Source of the DNA: CAZKCI01 sp964551475
GTDB taxonomy: Bacteria; Auribacterota; Erginobacteria; Erginobacterales; CAZKCI01
DNA: 64,000 bases
Assembly (NCBI GenBank): GCA_964551475.1
Contig: CAZKCI010000045.1
Coordinates: 12,548-76,547, forward strand
Reading direction: 5' to 3'
Every line of letters starts with the position of its first letter. Within the stretch, counting starts at the first letter, position 1. The position numbers were made by a program, and so were the translations under genes. The notes below the pieces were generated by a model. The model was not told the DNA's origin. It was given only the letters and a program-made list of their open reading frames with translations, and did not search any database. Below are positions 1 to 8,059 of the stretch, one piece after another.

Positions 1-65
1 GAAGCTCAAGCGCTGGCAACTGCGCTAATCAGCCTTTCCACGAATGGGCCTGGCTTGGCGACTGG

Positions 66-92
66 CCACGTGTAACGTGTCACGTGTAACGG
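66..92. repeat. Family E repeat (CGTGTAACG words)
   Basis: Iterated CGTGTAACG/CACGTGTAACG words downstream of panC. Similar copies lie at 8015-8041 and 21545-21580. Bases 1-110 contain no supported gene. Confidence 0.6.
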
Positions 93-110
93 TTTCAACG
101 ATTTGAACGT

Positions 111-953
111 CTATTTCAGTCTTAGATTGTCGATCAGCCTGGTCTTTCCGATAAATACCGCCAGCAGGCCTCGGCTTCCCTTCTCGATCCGGGAGATCGG
201 GACCAGGTCTTTCTCCCGGACCAGCGCGATGTAGTCGATCCGGGCCGAAGGCGCCGTCCGGATAATTTCCTCCATTCCCCTCCGGATTTTCCGGCCGTCC
301 TTCTCCCCTCCCCGCGCCATCTCCCGAGCATGGATAAGCGCCCGCCGCAGACAGAGCGCTTCCTGTCGCTCCTGGGGATTGAGATAGGCGTTGCGCGAGG
401 ACATCGCCAGTCCGTCCTTCTCGCGCACGATCGGAGCGACGACAATCCTGATCGGAAGGTTCAGGTCGGAGACCATTTTCCGGATCACCCACGCCTGCTG
501 GAGATCCTTGATCCCGAAGACGGCGAGGTCGGGATTGACAATATTAAAGAGCTTGAGGACAACCGTCGCCACACCCCGGAAATGGCCCGGGCGGCTGGCC
601 CCGCAGAGTCCCTGGCTCAAGCGCGTCTCTTCCCCATAGGTGGAGTAGCCCTCGGGATACATTCCGGCGACGGGGGGAGCGAAGACGATGTCCGTTCCGG
701 CCTCCCGGCAGAGACGCAGATCCCTCTTCAGATCTCGGGGATAGCGGGAATAATCCTCACGGGGGCCGAACTGGGCCGGGTTGACGAAGATGGAAACGAC
801 CAGAACATCCGCCCGGGGGCGGGCCGCGCGCATCAGGCTGACATGCCCCTCATGGAGATAGCCCATCGTCGGCACGCAGGCGATCGTCCGGCCCCGGCGC
901 TGCAGCGACCGGGAGGTCTTCTGCATTATCGCGATGGAACGGATCAATCTCAT
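111..953 (-). CDS. panC: Pantothenate synthetase
   Basis: Joins pantoate and beta-alanine in an ATP-dependent reaction through a pantoyl-adenylate, the last step of pantothenate (coenzyme A precursor) synthesis in the cytoplasm. The roughly 280-residue length is normal for the family. The nucleotidyltransferase signature PTMGYLHEGH lies near residue 30. KDLQQ follows in the middle, and MSSRN takes the place of the KMSKS-type loop. I chose the ATG at 953, which gives MRLIRS; a TTG four codons upstream is possible, and neither has a clear Shine-Dalgarno sequence. It is the last gene of the run and follows panB at about 53 bp, so the two probably share a transcript. Nothing is missing. Confidence 0.95.
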   Translation of the reverse strand: MRLIRSIAIMQKTSRSLQRRGRTIACVPTMGYLHEGHVSLMRAARPRADVLVVSIFVNPAQFGPREDYSRYPRDLKRDLRLCREAGTDIVFAPPVAGMYPEGYSTYGEETRLSQGLCGASRPGHFRGVATVVLKLFNIVNPDLAVFGIKDLQQAWVIRKMVSDLNLPIRIVVAPIVREKDGLAMSSRNAYLNPQERQEALCLRRALIHAREMARGGEKDGRKIRRGMEEIIRTAPSARIDYIALVREKDLVPISRIEKGSRGLLAVFIGKTRLIDNLRLK

Positions 954-1006
954 AGGGAATACCAACGATTAACGCTTGATTTGAAATTTGAGATTTGAGA
1001 TCCCGC

Positions 1007-1813
1007 TCAGTATGACTGTTCGCTCGCTGGGAACGTCCCCTCTTCCACTTCTTTCTTGTACTCCCCCAGCGCTTTCACCGTCGTCCCCCAGAAATCGGCG
1101 TACTGTTTCACGAACTTCGGCTTGAAGCGGTCGAACATCCCCAGGAGATCGGAGGTGACCAGGATCTGCCCGTCGCAAAGCGGACCGGCGCCGATCCCGA
1201 TCGTCGGGACGGACAGGGCGGCCGTGATCTGCCCCGCCAGCGCCGCCGGGACGCATTCCAGGACCACGGCGAAAGCCCCGGCAGCTTCGAGAGCGCGCGC
1301 GTCTTCGATCAGCTGGCGGGCCGACTCTTGGTCCCGCCCCTGGATCTTGTAGCCGCCCAGGTTCAGGATGTCCTGCGGCGTCAGACCGATGTGGCCGAGG
1401 ACGGGGATTCCGGCCGCGACCATGCGGGAGACCAGCGCCGCCATCTCTTTTCCCCCCTCCAGTTTCACCGCTTGCGCGCCCGCCTCCCGGACAAAGCGCC
1501 CGGCGTTGCGGAGCGCCTCCTCTTCGCTGATGTGATAGGAGAGGAACGGCATGTCGGCGACCAGGAGGCAGCGGCGGTTCCCCCGGGAGACCGCCTTGGC
1601 GTGGTGGATCATCTCCTCCATCGTCACCGGGAGCGTGTTCTCGTAGCCCAGGATCACCATCCCCAGCGAATCGCCGACCAGGATGAGGTCGATACCCGCC
1701 TCGTTCAGAACCCGGGCGCTGAAATAATCGTAGGCGGTGAGCGCCGTGATCTTTTCCCCCTGCTTCTTTTTCTCCCGGATGACGGAAATGGTGATCTTCG
1801 TCGCGTCGGTCAT
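1007..1813 (-). CDS. panB: 3-methyl-2-oxobutanoate hydroxymethyltransferase
   Basis: Transfers a one-carbon unit from methylene-tetrahydrofolate to 2-oxoisovalerate, giving ketopantoate, the first committed step of pantothenate synthesis. The 268-residue protein is a TIM barrel of the phosphoenolpyruvate-binding superfamily. The metal-site segment LVGDSLGMV is near residue 45, and VLECVP near residue 185 carries the expected catalytic glutamate. GIGAGPLCDGQILV near residue 210 is also typical. It lies directly upstream of panC and downstream of folK. The panE/ilvC step that reduces ketopantoate is not encoded in this window. Confidence 0.96.
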   Translation of the reverse strand: MTDATKITISVIREKKKQGEKITALTAYDYFSARVLNEAGIDLILVGDSLGMVILGYENTLPVTMEEMIHHAKAVSRGNRRCLLVADMPFLSYHISEEEALRNAGRFVREAGAQAVKLEGGKEMAALVSRMVAAGIPVLGHIGLTPQDILNLGGYKIQGRDQESARQLIEDARALEAAGAFAVVLECVPAALAGQITAALSVPTIGIGAGPLCDGQILVTSDLLGMFDRFKPKFVKQYADFWGTTVKALGEYKKEVEEGTFPASEQSY

Positions 1814-1845
1814 GTCCTCACCTCGGTGAACAACTGATTGAGCCG

Positions 1846-1920
1846 GAGTGTTGGATTACTGGAATGATGGAGTACTGGAGTTGCGGGGCGACAAACCATT
1901 ACTCCACTACTCCGTTGCTC
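1846..1920. repeat. Family C inverted array (TGGAGTA words)
   Basis: The left arm iterates GGAGTG/TGGAGTA-type words and the right arm carries ACTCC words in the opposite sense, so the whole can fold into a long imperfect hairpin. The right arm overlaps the 3' end of folK and carries its TAA stop. Other copies are at 2490-2569, 3801-3875 and 41241-41276. Confidence 0.75.
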
Positions 1921-2471
1921 TTTTGCTTGATCCAACCCGCGGCTTTGAGCTTCTCGACTCGCTGGCCATCGAAGAGCCTCGCGAGCAGATCCCGGACCGT
2001 GGCTCCCGTCCCGGGGACTAGGCGATCCGGAGCGATCTCGCCCAGCGGTTCCAGAACAAAGCGCCTTTCCGTCAGGCGGGGATGCGGGAGAGCCAGATCG
2101 TCGTCGGAAACAATTTCCTCCCGATAGAGGAGTATGTCAAGGTCGATCGGACGGGGGCCGAAACGCTCTCCCCTCTTGCGCCCGAGCTGATCTTCGATCC
2201 CGGCGCAGAGGCGAAGAACATCCCGGGGAGAGAGATCAGAAGCTATCTCGATGGCGCAGTTGAGAAAATCTCTCTGATCGGCGAGGTCGCGGGGGGCGGT
2301 TTCGTAGAGGCCCGAGATCTTGAGCACGCGAACCCGCGGATGGGCGCCGAGAAGCGCGATCGCTTGGCGAAGATGGACCTCCCGGTCGCCGAGGTTGGAG
2401 CCGAGCGAGAGAAAGATCCCGCCCAGGGCGGAATAATTATCGGCGGGCCTGGCAGATGGGAGGAGAGACAT
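1899..2471 (-). CDS. folK: 2-amino-4-hydroxy-6-hydroxymethyldihydropteridine pyrophosphokinase
   Basis: HPPK transfers pyrophosphate from ATP to 6-hydroxymethyl-dihydropterin in tetrahydrofolate synthesis. The protein starts with the typical IFLSLGSNLGDR segment, has ETAP, and carries the HPPK signature RFGPRPIDLDILLY with the magnesium-binding aspartates. The length of about 190 residues is slightly longer than the family norm near 160. The extra C-terminus includes SNGVVE, which is encoded by the right arm of a family C intergenic repeat; that repeat also supplies the stop codon. The start is uncertain: the ATG at 2471 was chosen over one at 2480. folB and folP are not adjacent. Confidence 0.93.
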   Translation of the reverse strand: MSLLPSARPADNYSALGGIFLSLGSNLGDREVHLRQAIALLGAHPRVRVLKISGLYETAPRDLADQRDFLNCAIEIASDLSPRDVLRLCAGIEDQLGRKRGERFGPRPIDLDILLYREEIVSDDDLALPHPRLTERRFVLEPLGEIAPDRLVPGTGATVRDLLARLFDGQRVEKLKAAGWIKQKSNGVVE

Positions 2472-2489
2472 TTCTCGCATCCGGAGGGA

Positions 2490-2569
2490 AGTATTGGAGT
2501 AGTGGAGCGATGGAGTATTGGCCAGCCCTACGCCATCATGACTCCATTACTCCACTACTCCATCACTCC
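2490..2569. repeat. Family C inverted array
   Basis: A left arm of TGGAGTAGTGGAGCGATGG type and a right arm of ACTCCATTACTCCACTACTCC type surround a short unrelated loop. It lies between dapL and folK, and ends just before the dapL stop. Confidence 0.75.
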
Positions 2570-2576
2570 CGAATCC

Positions 2577-3758
2577 TCAGCCCCGGGACCAGTCCACGCC
2601 CAGACCCCGGAGCCTCTCCAACGCCTGGGCGAGCTCCCCTTCCGGCCGGGTGAGCGTCATCCGGACATAGCCCTCGCCGTGAATGCCGAGTCCGACGCCG
2701 GGCGTGGTGACGATACCCGCTCTCTCGAGCAGGAAGGCGGTGAGCTTGCGCGAATCGAAGGACCGGGGCACGGGCGCCCAGATGTAGAAGGTCGCTTTCG
2801 GCTTGTCTACCTTCCACCCCAGCGAGTTCAGGCCGTCGACCAGGAGGTCTCTCCGGCGGCGATACATTTTGAGCAGCCCCTCCCGGAACCCCTGGGGGCC
2901 GTTCAGCGCCGCTATCCCCGCGATCTGGACGGCGCGGAAGATGCCGGAGTCGATGTTCGACTTCACCTTGCTGAGTCCCGCGATCAGATCCCTGTTCCCC
3001 ACCGCGAAACCGATGCGCCATCCGGTCATGTTGTAGGTCTTGGAGAGGGAGTGAAATTCGATCGCGTATTCCTTGGCGCCGGGAAGCTCCAGAAAAGACG
3101 GGGGGCGGAAACCGTCGTAAGCAAGCTCGGTGTAGGCGGCGTCGTGACAGACGATGATCCCGTGCCGGCGGGCGAAGGCGGCGGCCTGCTTGAAAAAGCC
3201 GAGTCCGCAGACGGCCGCGGTCGGGTTGTTGGGGTAGTTGAGCCACATCAGCCGGGCTTTTTTGAGCTTCGCTTCGGGGATGCGGGAGAAATCGGGGAGA
3301 AATCCGTTCTCTTCGAGGAGCGGCATCGGGACCGGCTCGCCGCCGCAGAAGATCGTCCCGGACTGGTAGACGGGATAGCCGGGATTGGGGACCAGAACCC
3401 GGTCGCCCGGGTTGACGAAGGCGAGGGGGACGTGGGCGATCCCCTCCTTGGACCCGAGCAGGGGGAGGATCTCGGTCTCGGGATCGAGACTGACCGAAAA
3501 GCGGCGCCCGTACCAGGCCGCGATCGCCTCCCTCAGCTCCTTCATCCCGAAATCGAGCGCGTACTGGTGGCTCTTGGGGTCTTTCGCGCCGCGGTAGTTG
3601 GCCTGGATGATGTGCGTCGGCGTCGGCGTGTCCGGATCGCCCACGCCGAGGTCGATCAGCTTCTTTCCTCTCCCGATCATCTCCCGCTTCACCCGGTCGA
3701 TTTCGGCGAAAAGGTAGGGGGGGAGTTTTTGTAGTCTGCGCGAATACTCGATTTTCAT
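2577..3758 (-). CDS. dapL: LL-diaminopimelate aminotransferase
   Basis: PLP-dependent class I/II aminotransferase converting tetrahydrodipicolinate directly to LL-diaminopimelate with glutamate as donor. This bypasses the DapD/DapC/DapE acylated route. The call rests on the N-terminus (LPPYLFAEIDRVKREM, DLGVGDPDTPTP), the YPNNPT segment near residue 175, and the PLP lysine in SLSKTYNMTGWRIG (Lys240). The 393-residue length fits the DapL branch. The start is the ATG at 3758 (MKIEYS); an open frame continues upstream but runs through a family C repeat. It clusters with dapA, dapB, dapF and lysA, which supports DapL over a generic aspartate aminotransferase. Confidence 0.93.
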   Translation of the reverse strand: MKIEYSRRLQKLPPYLFAEIDRVKREMIGRGKKLIDLGVGDPDTPTPTHIIQANYRGAKDPKSHQYALDFGMKELREAIAAWYGRRFSVSLDPETEILPLLGSKEGIAHVPLAFVNPGDRVLVPNPGYPVYQSGTIFCGGEPVPMPLLEENGFLPDFSRIPEAKLKKARLMWLNYPNNPTAAVCGLGFFKQAAAFARRHGIIVCHDAAYTELAYDGFRPPSFLELPGAKEYAIEFHSLSKTYNMTGWRIGFAVGNRDLIAGLSKVKSNIDSGIFRAVQIAGIAALNGPQGFREGLLKMYRRRRDLLVDGLNSLGWKVDKPKATFYIWAPVPRSFDSRKLTAFLLERAGIVTTPGVGLGIHGEGYVRMTLTRPEGELAQALERLRGLGVDWSRG

Positions 3759-3800
3759 GGTCTCACCCAGGCAATCACGAATTCGCGGATTAGGGTAAGG

Positions 3801-3875
3801 GGTACTGGAGTGTTGGAGTAATGGAGCAATGAACTGCATGCCCCAGCACTCCATTACTCCAATACTCCACCACTC
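3801..3875. repeat. Family C inverted array
   Basis: The most regular copy: GGAGTGTTGGAGTAATGGAG on one side and ACTCCATTACTCCAATACTCC on the other, around a short centre. It lies in the dapB-dapL spacer. Confidence 0.8.
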
Positions 3876-3888
3876 TGCTTGCCTCGTC

Positions 3889-4707
3889 TCACTTATTCTG
3901 GCTTGTGGTCTTGGCGAGCACGTCGCGCATGGTATACAGGCCCGGCGCGGCGGAGAGAACGAAACGCGCCGCCCGCAGCGCCCCCCGGGCGAGGGGATCG
4001 CGGGAATGGGCCCGGTGGGCGATCTCCACCCGCTCACCCAGCGTGGAGAAGATCACGGTGTGTTCGCCCACGATGTCCCCGGCCCGGACGGCGTGGATCC
4101 CGATCTCGCCCGGCGGGCGCGCTCCGACCAGACCTTTCCTTCCGTAAACACCGTTTTTCTCCAGATCGATCCCCCGCGCCTCCGCCACCGCCTCGGCCAG
4201 CTTCTTCGCCGTCCCGCTGGGGGCGTCGGCCTTAAAGCGGTGGTGGGCTTCTATAATCTCGACGTCATACTCCTCGCCCAGGGCGGCGGCCACCTGCCGG
4301 GCGAGGTCGAAGAGCAGGTTCACGCCCACGCTCATGTTGGGAGAGAAGACCAACGGGATGGACTGGGCCGCCTCCTCGATCGCGGCCGTCCCGGCCGGAG
4401 AGAGGCCGGTGGTGCCGATGACCAGGGGCTTCCGACGGCGGGCGCAGAGAGAGGCATTGGCGGCGGCGGCGGACGCGGCGGAAAAATCGATCACCACGTC
4501 GCCCGACTCCAGGATCCCGGCCAGGTCCGCTTGGATCGGCGCGCCGGCCTTCTTCTCCCCCGCCGCTTCGCCGGCATCCCGTCCCAGGTCGGGGTGACCG
4601 GCTCTCTCCACCGCGCCCGCGATGCGAAAATCTTTTTCCATGAGGGCGCAGGCGACGATTCTCTTGCCCATCCTTCCCCCCGCCCCGCAGACGATGAGTT
4701 TGATCAT
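3889..4707 (-). CDS. dapB: 4-hydroxy-tetrahydrodipicolinate reductase
   Basis: NAD(P)H-dependent reductase of the DAP/lysine pathway that produces tetrahydrodipicolinate, the substrate of DapL. It has an N-terminal Rossmann glycine motif (CGAGGRMGKR, residues about 8-17). GTTG lies near residue 98, and the family signature EAHHRFKADAPSGTA lies near residue 155, with the catalytic histidine pair and the lysine. The 272-residue length is standard. The start is the ATG at 4707. It follows dapA by about 98 bp, a gap occupied by a family F repeat. The C-terminus TTSQNK looks native. Confidence 0.96.
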   Translation of the reverse strand: MIKLIVCGAGGRMGKRIVACALMEKDFRIAGAVERAGHPDLGRDAGEAAGEKKAGAPIQADLAGILESGDVVIDFSAASAAAANASLCARRRKPLVIGTTGLSPAGTAAIEEAAQSIPLVFSPNMSVGVNLLFDLARQVAAALGEEYDVEIIEAHHRFKADAPSGTAKKLAEAVAEARGIDLEKNGVYGRKGLVGARPPGEIGIHAVRAGDIVGEHTVIFSTLGERVEIAHRAHSRDPLARGALRAARFVLSAAPGLYTMRDVLAKTTSQNK

Positions 4708-4724
4708 GTCTTTGTCTCCGCTCG

Positions 4725-4797
4725 CTATGGACGATATGGACACTATGGACGAGATGGACGAACCAGGCGCCGGGCGCAGATGTCCATATCGTCCATC
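4725..4797. repeat. Family F inverted array (ATGGACGAT words)
   Basis: ATGGACGATATGGACACTATGGACG on the left is answered by TGTCCATATCGTCCAT on the right, around GGCGCCGGGCGC. It fills the dapA-dapB gap. A second copy is at 58272-58318. Confidence 0.7.
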
Positions 4798-4805
4798 ACG
4801 TTCAG

Positions 4806-5672
4806 CTAGATAAGCTTGTAGGCTTCCAGCACCTTGACCAGCTTTTCCCGGTTCTCCGGGGCCATCGGGCAGAGGGGCAGGCGGAACTCCTCCCGGACCT
4901 TTCCCATCAGGGCCAGAGCGGTCTTGGCCGGGATGGGGTTGGTCTCGATGAAGAGCGCCTTGAAAAGCTTGTAGAGTTGGAAGTGGAGCTTGCGCGCGTC
5001 CTCCCAGCGCCCCTCCAGGGCCGCGTGGACCATCCGGGAAACCTCCCGGGGAGCGATGTTGGCGATGACCGAGATCACGCCCTTTCCCCCCACCGCCATG
5101 ATCGGAAGCGTGATCATGTCGTCGCCGGAGAGAACGGTGATGGCGCAGAGATCGAGGATCTGGTTCACCTGATCGACCGAGCCGCTGGCCTCCTTGATCG
5201 CCACGATCCGCGGGACCTGGGAGAGCCGGGCCACGGAAAGGGGATCGAGGCAGACGCCGGTCCGCCCGGGAACGTTGTAGAGAACCAGGGGAATCTCGGT
5301 CTCCTGGGCGAGCTTGGTGAAGTGCTCCAGCATCCCCCGCTGGGTCGGCTTGGTGTAATAGGGGGTGATGACCAAAGCGGCGTCCGCCCCCACTTCCTGG
5401 GCGTGCCGGGTGAGACGGAGCGCTTCGCGAAAGGAGTTGGATCCGGCGCCGGCGATCACCTTGATCCTGCGGTTGACCTGGCGGACGGTGAACTCCACCA
5501 CCTTGTCGTGCTCTTCGTGGGAGAGGGTCGCCGATTCCCCGGTGGTGCCGCAGGGGATGATCCCGTCGGTGCCGCCGGCGATCTGGAACTCGATGAGCTT
5601 GGCCAGCGCGTCGTAATCGACGGCCTCGTCCCGGAAGGGGGTGACGATGGCGGTGTAAGAACCTTGAAACAT
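4806..5672 (-). CDS. dapA: 4-hydroxy-tetrahydrodipicolinate synthase
   Basis: Condenses pyruvate with aspartate semialdehyde, the branch point into lysine and meso-DAP. It is a TIM barrel of the DHDPS/NAL family with 288 residues. GTTGES lies at 42-47, the catalytic tyrosine at 132 (LYNVPGRTG), and the Schiff-base lysine at 160 (AIKEASG). The ATG at 5672 was chosen because AAGGAGG sits just upstream at good spacing; an upstream ATG six codons earlier lies 5' of that site. A 27-nt hairpin sits at 5690-5716 just ahead of the ribosome site. Neighbouring DAP genes distinguish it from NanA-like homologues. Confidence 0.96.
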   Translation of the reverse strand: MFQGSYTAIVTPFRDEAVDYDALAKLIEFQIAGGTDGIIPCGTTGESATLSHEEHDKVVEFTVRQVNRRIKVIAGAGSNSFREALRLTRHAQEVGADAALVITPYYTKPTQRGMLEHFTKLAQETEIPLVLYNVPGRTGVCLDPLSVARLSQVPRIVAIKEASGSVDQVNQILDLCAITVLSGDDMITLPIMAVGGKGVISVIANIAPREVSRMVHAALEGRWEDARKLHFQLYKLFKALFIETNPIPAKTALALMGKVREEFRLPLCPMAPENREKLVKVLEAYKLI

Positions 5673-5689
5673 GACGGCCTCCTTGTACA

Positions 5690-5716
5690 TACAATTTTCC
5701 CTTCGGGAAAATTGTA
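5690..5716 (-). promoter_or_regulatory. Hairpin in the dapA leader
   Basis: A perfect dyad, TACAATTTTCCC with its reverse complement around a 3-nt centre, lies immediately 5' of the dapA ribosome site. It has no strong U-tract, so it may act as a leader hairpin (mRNA protection or translational control) rather than a terminator. Confidence 0.45.
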
Positions 5717-5773
5717 GCAGATTATCATCCGCGAAATCCGCGTAATCCGCGGCTTTTTTCGGATTGGATCTCC

Positions 5774-5844
5774 GTAGGCGCGGACATTCATGTCCGCGCG
5801 CCGGGGCCCGCCTGTCCCGCGGACCCGAAGGGTCCGCGGCTACG
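5774..5844. repeat. GTAG/CTAC-bounded REP pair
   Basis: Begins GTAG, contains two hairpins (GCGCGGACAT-TC-ATGTCCGCGC and CCGCGGACCC-GAA-GGGTCCGCGG) and ends CTAC. GTAG followed by a palindrome is the known hallmark of REP sequences. It fills the dapF-dapA gap. Confidence 0.7.
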
Positions 5845-5859
5845 AACCCCGCATCGACC

Positions 5860-6678
5860 TCAGCGGACAGGGAGAGGGACCTCGCCCGTGAAGACGAACT
5901 CGGCCGGGCCGGTCATATAGACGTGGTTGTCCGCGGCCCACTCCACCCGGAGCGTCCCTCCCGGCAGGCGGACCTTCACCCGCCGCCCCGTCTTCCCGAG
6001 ACGGGCCGAGGCCACCGCCGAGGCGCAGGCCCCCGTCCCGCAGGCCAGCGTGATCCCCGCTCCCCGCTCCCAGACTCCGACCTCGATCTCGAAGCGGCTT
6101 CTCACCCGAACAAACTCGACGTTGGTCCGTTTCGGGAAGAACGGATCGGTCTCGATCCTCTCCCCCAGAGGCGCGGAGGCGGGATCGGCAAAGATGACGC
6201 AGTGGGGGTTTCCCATCGACACGCAGGTGATCCGGAAGCGGTTCGGCCCGAATTGCCGGGGGTGATCGAGGATTTCCCCGTCCCGCCGGACCGGGATTTT
6301 CCTCCCCTCAAAACACGGCTCACCCATGTCCACGGTCGCCGTGTCACCTAAGATGCGGATCGCCTTCACTCCGGCGTCGGTCTCCACGGAAAGACGGTTC
6401 GCCCGGACGAGCCCGTGGCGACGGGCCCAGAGGGCGAGACAGCGGATGCCGTTGCCGCACATCTCGGCCCGGGATCCGTCGGAGTTCAGGATCGCCATGC
6501 GGAGATCGGCCCGGCGGGTCCGCTCGGCCACAATCACGCCATCGGCCCCGACGCCAAACGAGCGCCGGCAGAGAAAGCGGGCGTCGGCCGGGCGCAGGCG
6601 CAACCGCCCGGAACGGTTGTCGACCAGGATGAAGTCGTTCCCCAGGCCGTGCATCTTGACGAAGGAGATCGTCTTCAT
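5860..6678 (-). CDS. dapF: Diaminopimelate epimerase
   Basis: Interconverts LL- and meso-diaminopimelate with two cysteines as acid and base. Both are present: Cys74 in EMCGNGIRC and Cys213 in LACGTGACAS. The N-terminus MKTISFVKMHGLGNDF is typical, and the length of 272 matches the family. The ATG at 6678 overlaps the lysA stop by four bases (ATGA), so the two are translationally coupled. Product meso-DAP feeds both peptidoglycan and LysA. This enzyme is required when LL-DAP is made by DapL, as here. Confidence 0.97.
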   Translation of the reverse strand: MKTISFVKMHGLGNDFILVDNRSGRLRLRPADARFLCRRSFGVGADGVIVAERTRRADLRMAILNSDGSRAEMCGNGIRCLALWARRHGLVRANRLSVETDAGVKAIRILGDTATVDMGEPCFEGRKIPVRRDGEILDHPRQFGPNRFRITCVSMGNPHCVIFADPASAPLGERIETDPFFPKRTNVEFVRVRSRFEIEVGVWERGAGITLACGTGACASAVASARLGKTGRRVKVRLPGGTLRVEWAADNHVYMTGPAEFVFTGEVPLPVR

Positions 6679-7991
6679 CGGTCTTTCGGGCGGAGGAACT
6701 CCGGCAGAATCTGGCCCCGGAGAAGATCGGCGGTCGTCTCCCTCTCCCGGGCCAACCACCAGCGGTTTCCCTTCACCATCACTTCGGCCGGGCGGAGACG
6801 GGCGTTGTAGTTCGAGGACATCGCGTAGCCGTAGGCCCCCGCGCTCATCACGGCCAGATAGTCGCCCGGGCGGGGCTCGCCGATCCTCCGCTTCTGGGCG
6901 AAAAAGTCGCCCGACTCGCAGACCGGGCCGACGATGTCGGCGGTGATCGTCTTCCTCTCCTCTTCGTCCAGGGGGAGGATCCGGTGATAGGCCCCGTAGA
7001 GGGCCGGACGGATCAGGTCGTTCATCCCGGCGTCCAGGATGACGAAGTTCTTGCGCGCCTTCCTTTTTAGATAGACCACCCGTGCCGCCAGGCAGCCCAT
7101 GTTCCCGGAAAAGAAACGCCCCGGCTCCATGACCAGCGTGGAACGGAAATCCTCGAGCAGGGGCGCCCAGGCGGCGGCGTAATCGGACGGCGACGGCGGG
7201 ATCTCGCCCCGGTAGGAGATGCCCATCCCCCCGCCCAGATCGAGATGGGAGAGGCGGATCCCCTTCCCTGCCAGCTCGGCCATCAGGACGCGGAGCTTCC
7301 GGAGCCCCTCCACGTAAGGACGGACGGAGAGGATCTGGGAACCCAGGTGCATCTGGATGCCCGTCGCCCGGACATGGGGCAGGTTGTCGCACTGCCGGTA
7401 AAACTCGAGCGCCGCGCCGAGATCGATCCCGAACTTGTTTTCGTCCTTCCCGGTGGTGATGTAGCGGTGGGTATGGGCGTCCACGCCGGGCGTGACCCGA
7501 AGCGCGATCGGGGCGATCCGGTCCATCTCCCGGGCCGTGTCGTTGATCTGGTGGAGCTCGGAGAAGGACTCGACCGTGAAGAAGAGAATTCCGGCCGTGA
7601 GAGCGGCGTGGATCTCGGGGCGGGTCTTGCCCACTCCGGCAAAAACGATCCGTTCCGGGGGGACGCCGGCCTGGAGGGCCAGGAAAAGCTCGCCGGCGGA
7701 GACCACATCCATCCCCGCGCCGAGTGAAGCCAGCGTCCGGATGACCGCCAGGTTGGGATTGGACTTGATGGAATAGCAGATCAGGCGCTTGCGCCCGGAC
7801 CAGGCGGCGTCGAGCTCGCGGAAGCGGGAGACCAGGTGAGAGTGGCTGTAGATGTAGACCGGCGTCCCGGCCTCCTGGGCGATGGTCTTGACCTCCACTT
7901 CTTCGCAGAAGAGGCGGCCGGAGCGGTAGGCCCAGGCGGGGCTGTCGGGGAAGAGGGGCTCGGACTTGGAATTATTTCCACGAATTTTCAT
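6675..7991 (-). CDS. lysA: Diaminopimelate decarboxylase
   Basis: PLP-dependent decarboxylation of meso-DAP to lysine. It is a fold-III (alanine racemase-like) decarboxylase of 438 residues. The PLP lysine is Lys76 in ICYSIKSNPN. LDLGGGMGI lies near residue 235, GRFF and the C-terminal CESGDFFA with the substrate-binding cysteine are present, and GAYGYAMSSNYN closes the active site. The ATG at 7991 was chosen because the frame further upstream runs through a family E repeat. It overlaps dapF by 4 bp. No lysine riboswitch was recognised upstream. Confidence 0.96.
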   Translation of the reverse strand: MKIRGNNSKSEPLFPDSPAWAYRSGRLFCEEVEVKTIAQEAGTPVYIYSHSHLVSRFRELDAAWSGRKRLICYSIKSNPNLAVIRTLASLGAGMDVVSAGELFLALQAGVPPERIVFAGVGKTRPEIHAALTAGILFFTVESFSELHQINDTAREMDRIAPIALRVTPGVDAHTHRYITTGKDENKFGIDLGAALEFYRQCDNLPHVRATGIQMHLGSQILSVRPYVEGLRKLRVLMAELAGKGIRLSHLDLGGGMGISYRGEIPPSPSDYAAAWAPLLEDFRSTLVMEPGRFFSGNMGCLAARVVYLKRKARKNFVILDAGMNDLIRPALYGAYHRILPLDEEERKTITADIVGPVCESGDFFAQKRRIGEPRPGDYLAVMSAGAYGYAMSSNYNARLRPAEVMVKGNRWWLARERETTADLLRGQILPEFLRPKDR

Positions 7992-8014
7992 AAATCCCGA
8001 ATTGCGCGAATGGC

Positions 8015-8041
8015 CGCGTGTAACGTGGCACGTGCAACGGA
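8015..8041. repeat. Family E repeat
   Basis: CGTGTAACGTGGCACGTGCAACGG, related to the copy at 66-92. It lies in the argH-lysA spacer. Confidence 0.55.
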
Positions 8042-8059
8042 TTTTCCGCTTTTCACGAT

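Noticed and set aside
2..28. Possible 3' end of a plus-strand gene (reads KLKRWQLR then stop)
   Set aside because: Only eight codons are visible, with no recognisable family; any frame could show this by chance.
3889..5672. Apparent dapA-dapB continuous frame
   Set aside because: The open frame running through both is a shadow of dapA in another frame; dapA and dapB each have complete independent genes with normal starts.
5673..8059. Lysine riboswitch or T-box upstream of dapA/lysA
   Set aside because: Only a short dyad and REP sequences were seen; no conserved L-box or T-box segments were recognised.
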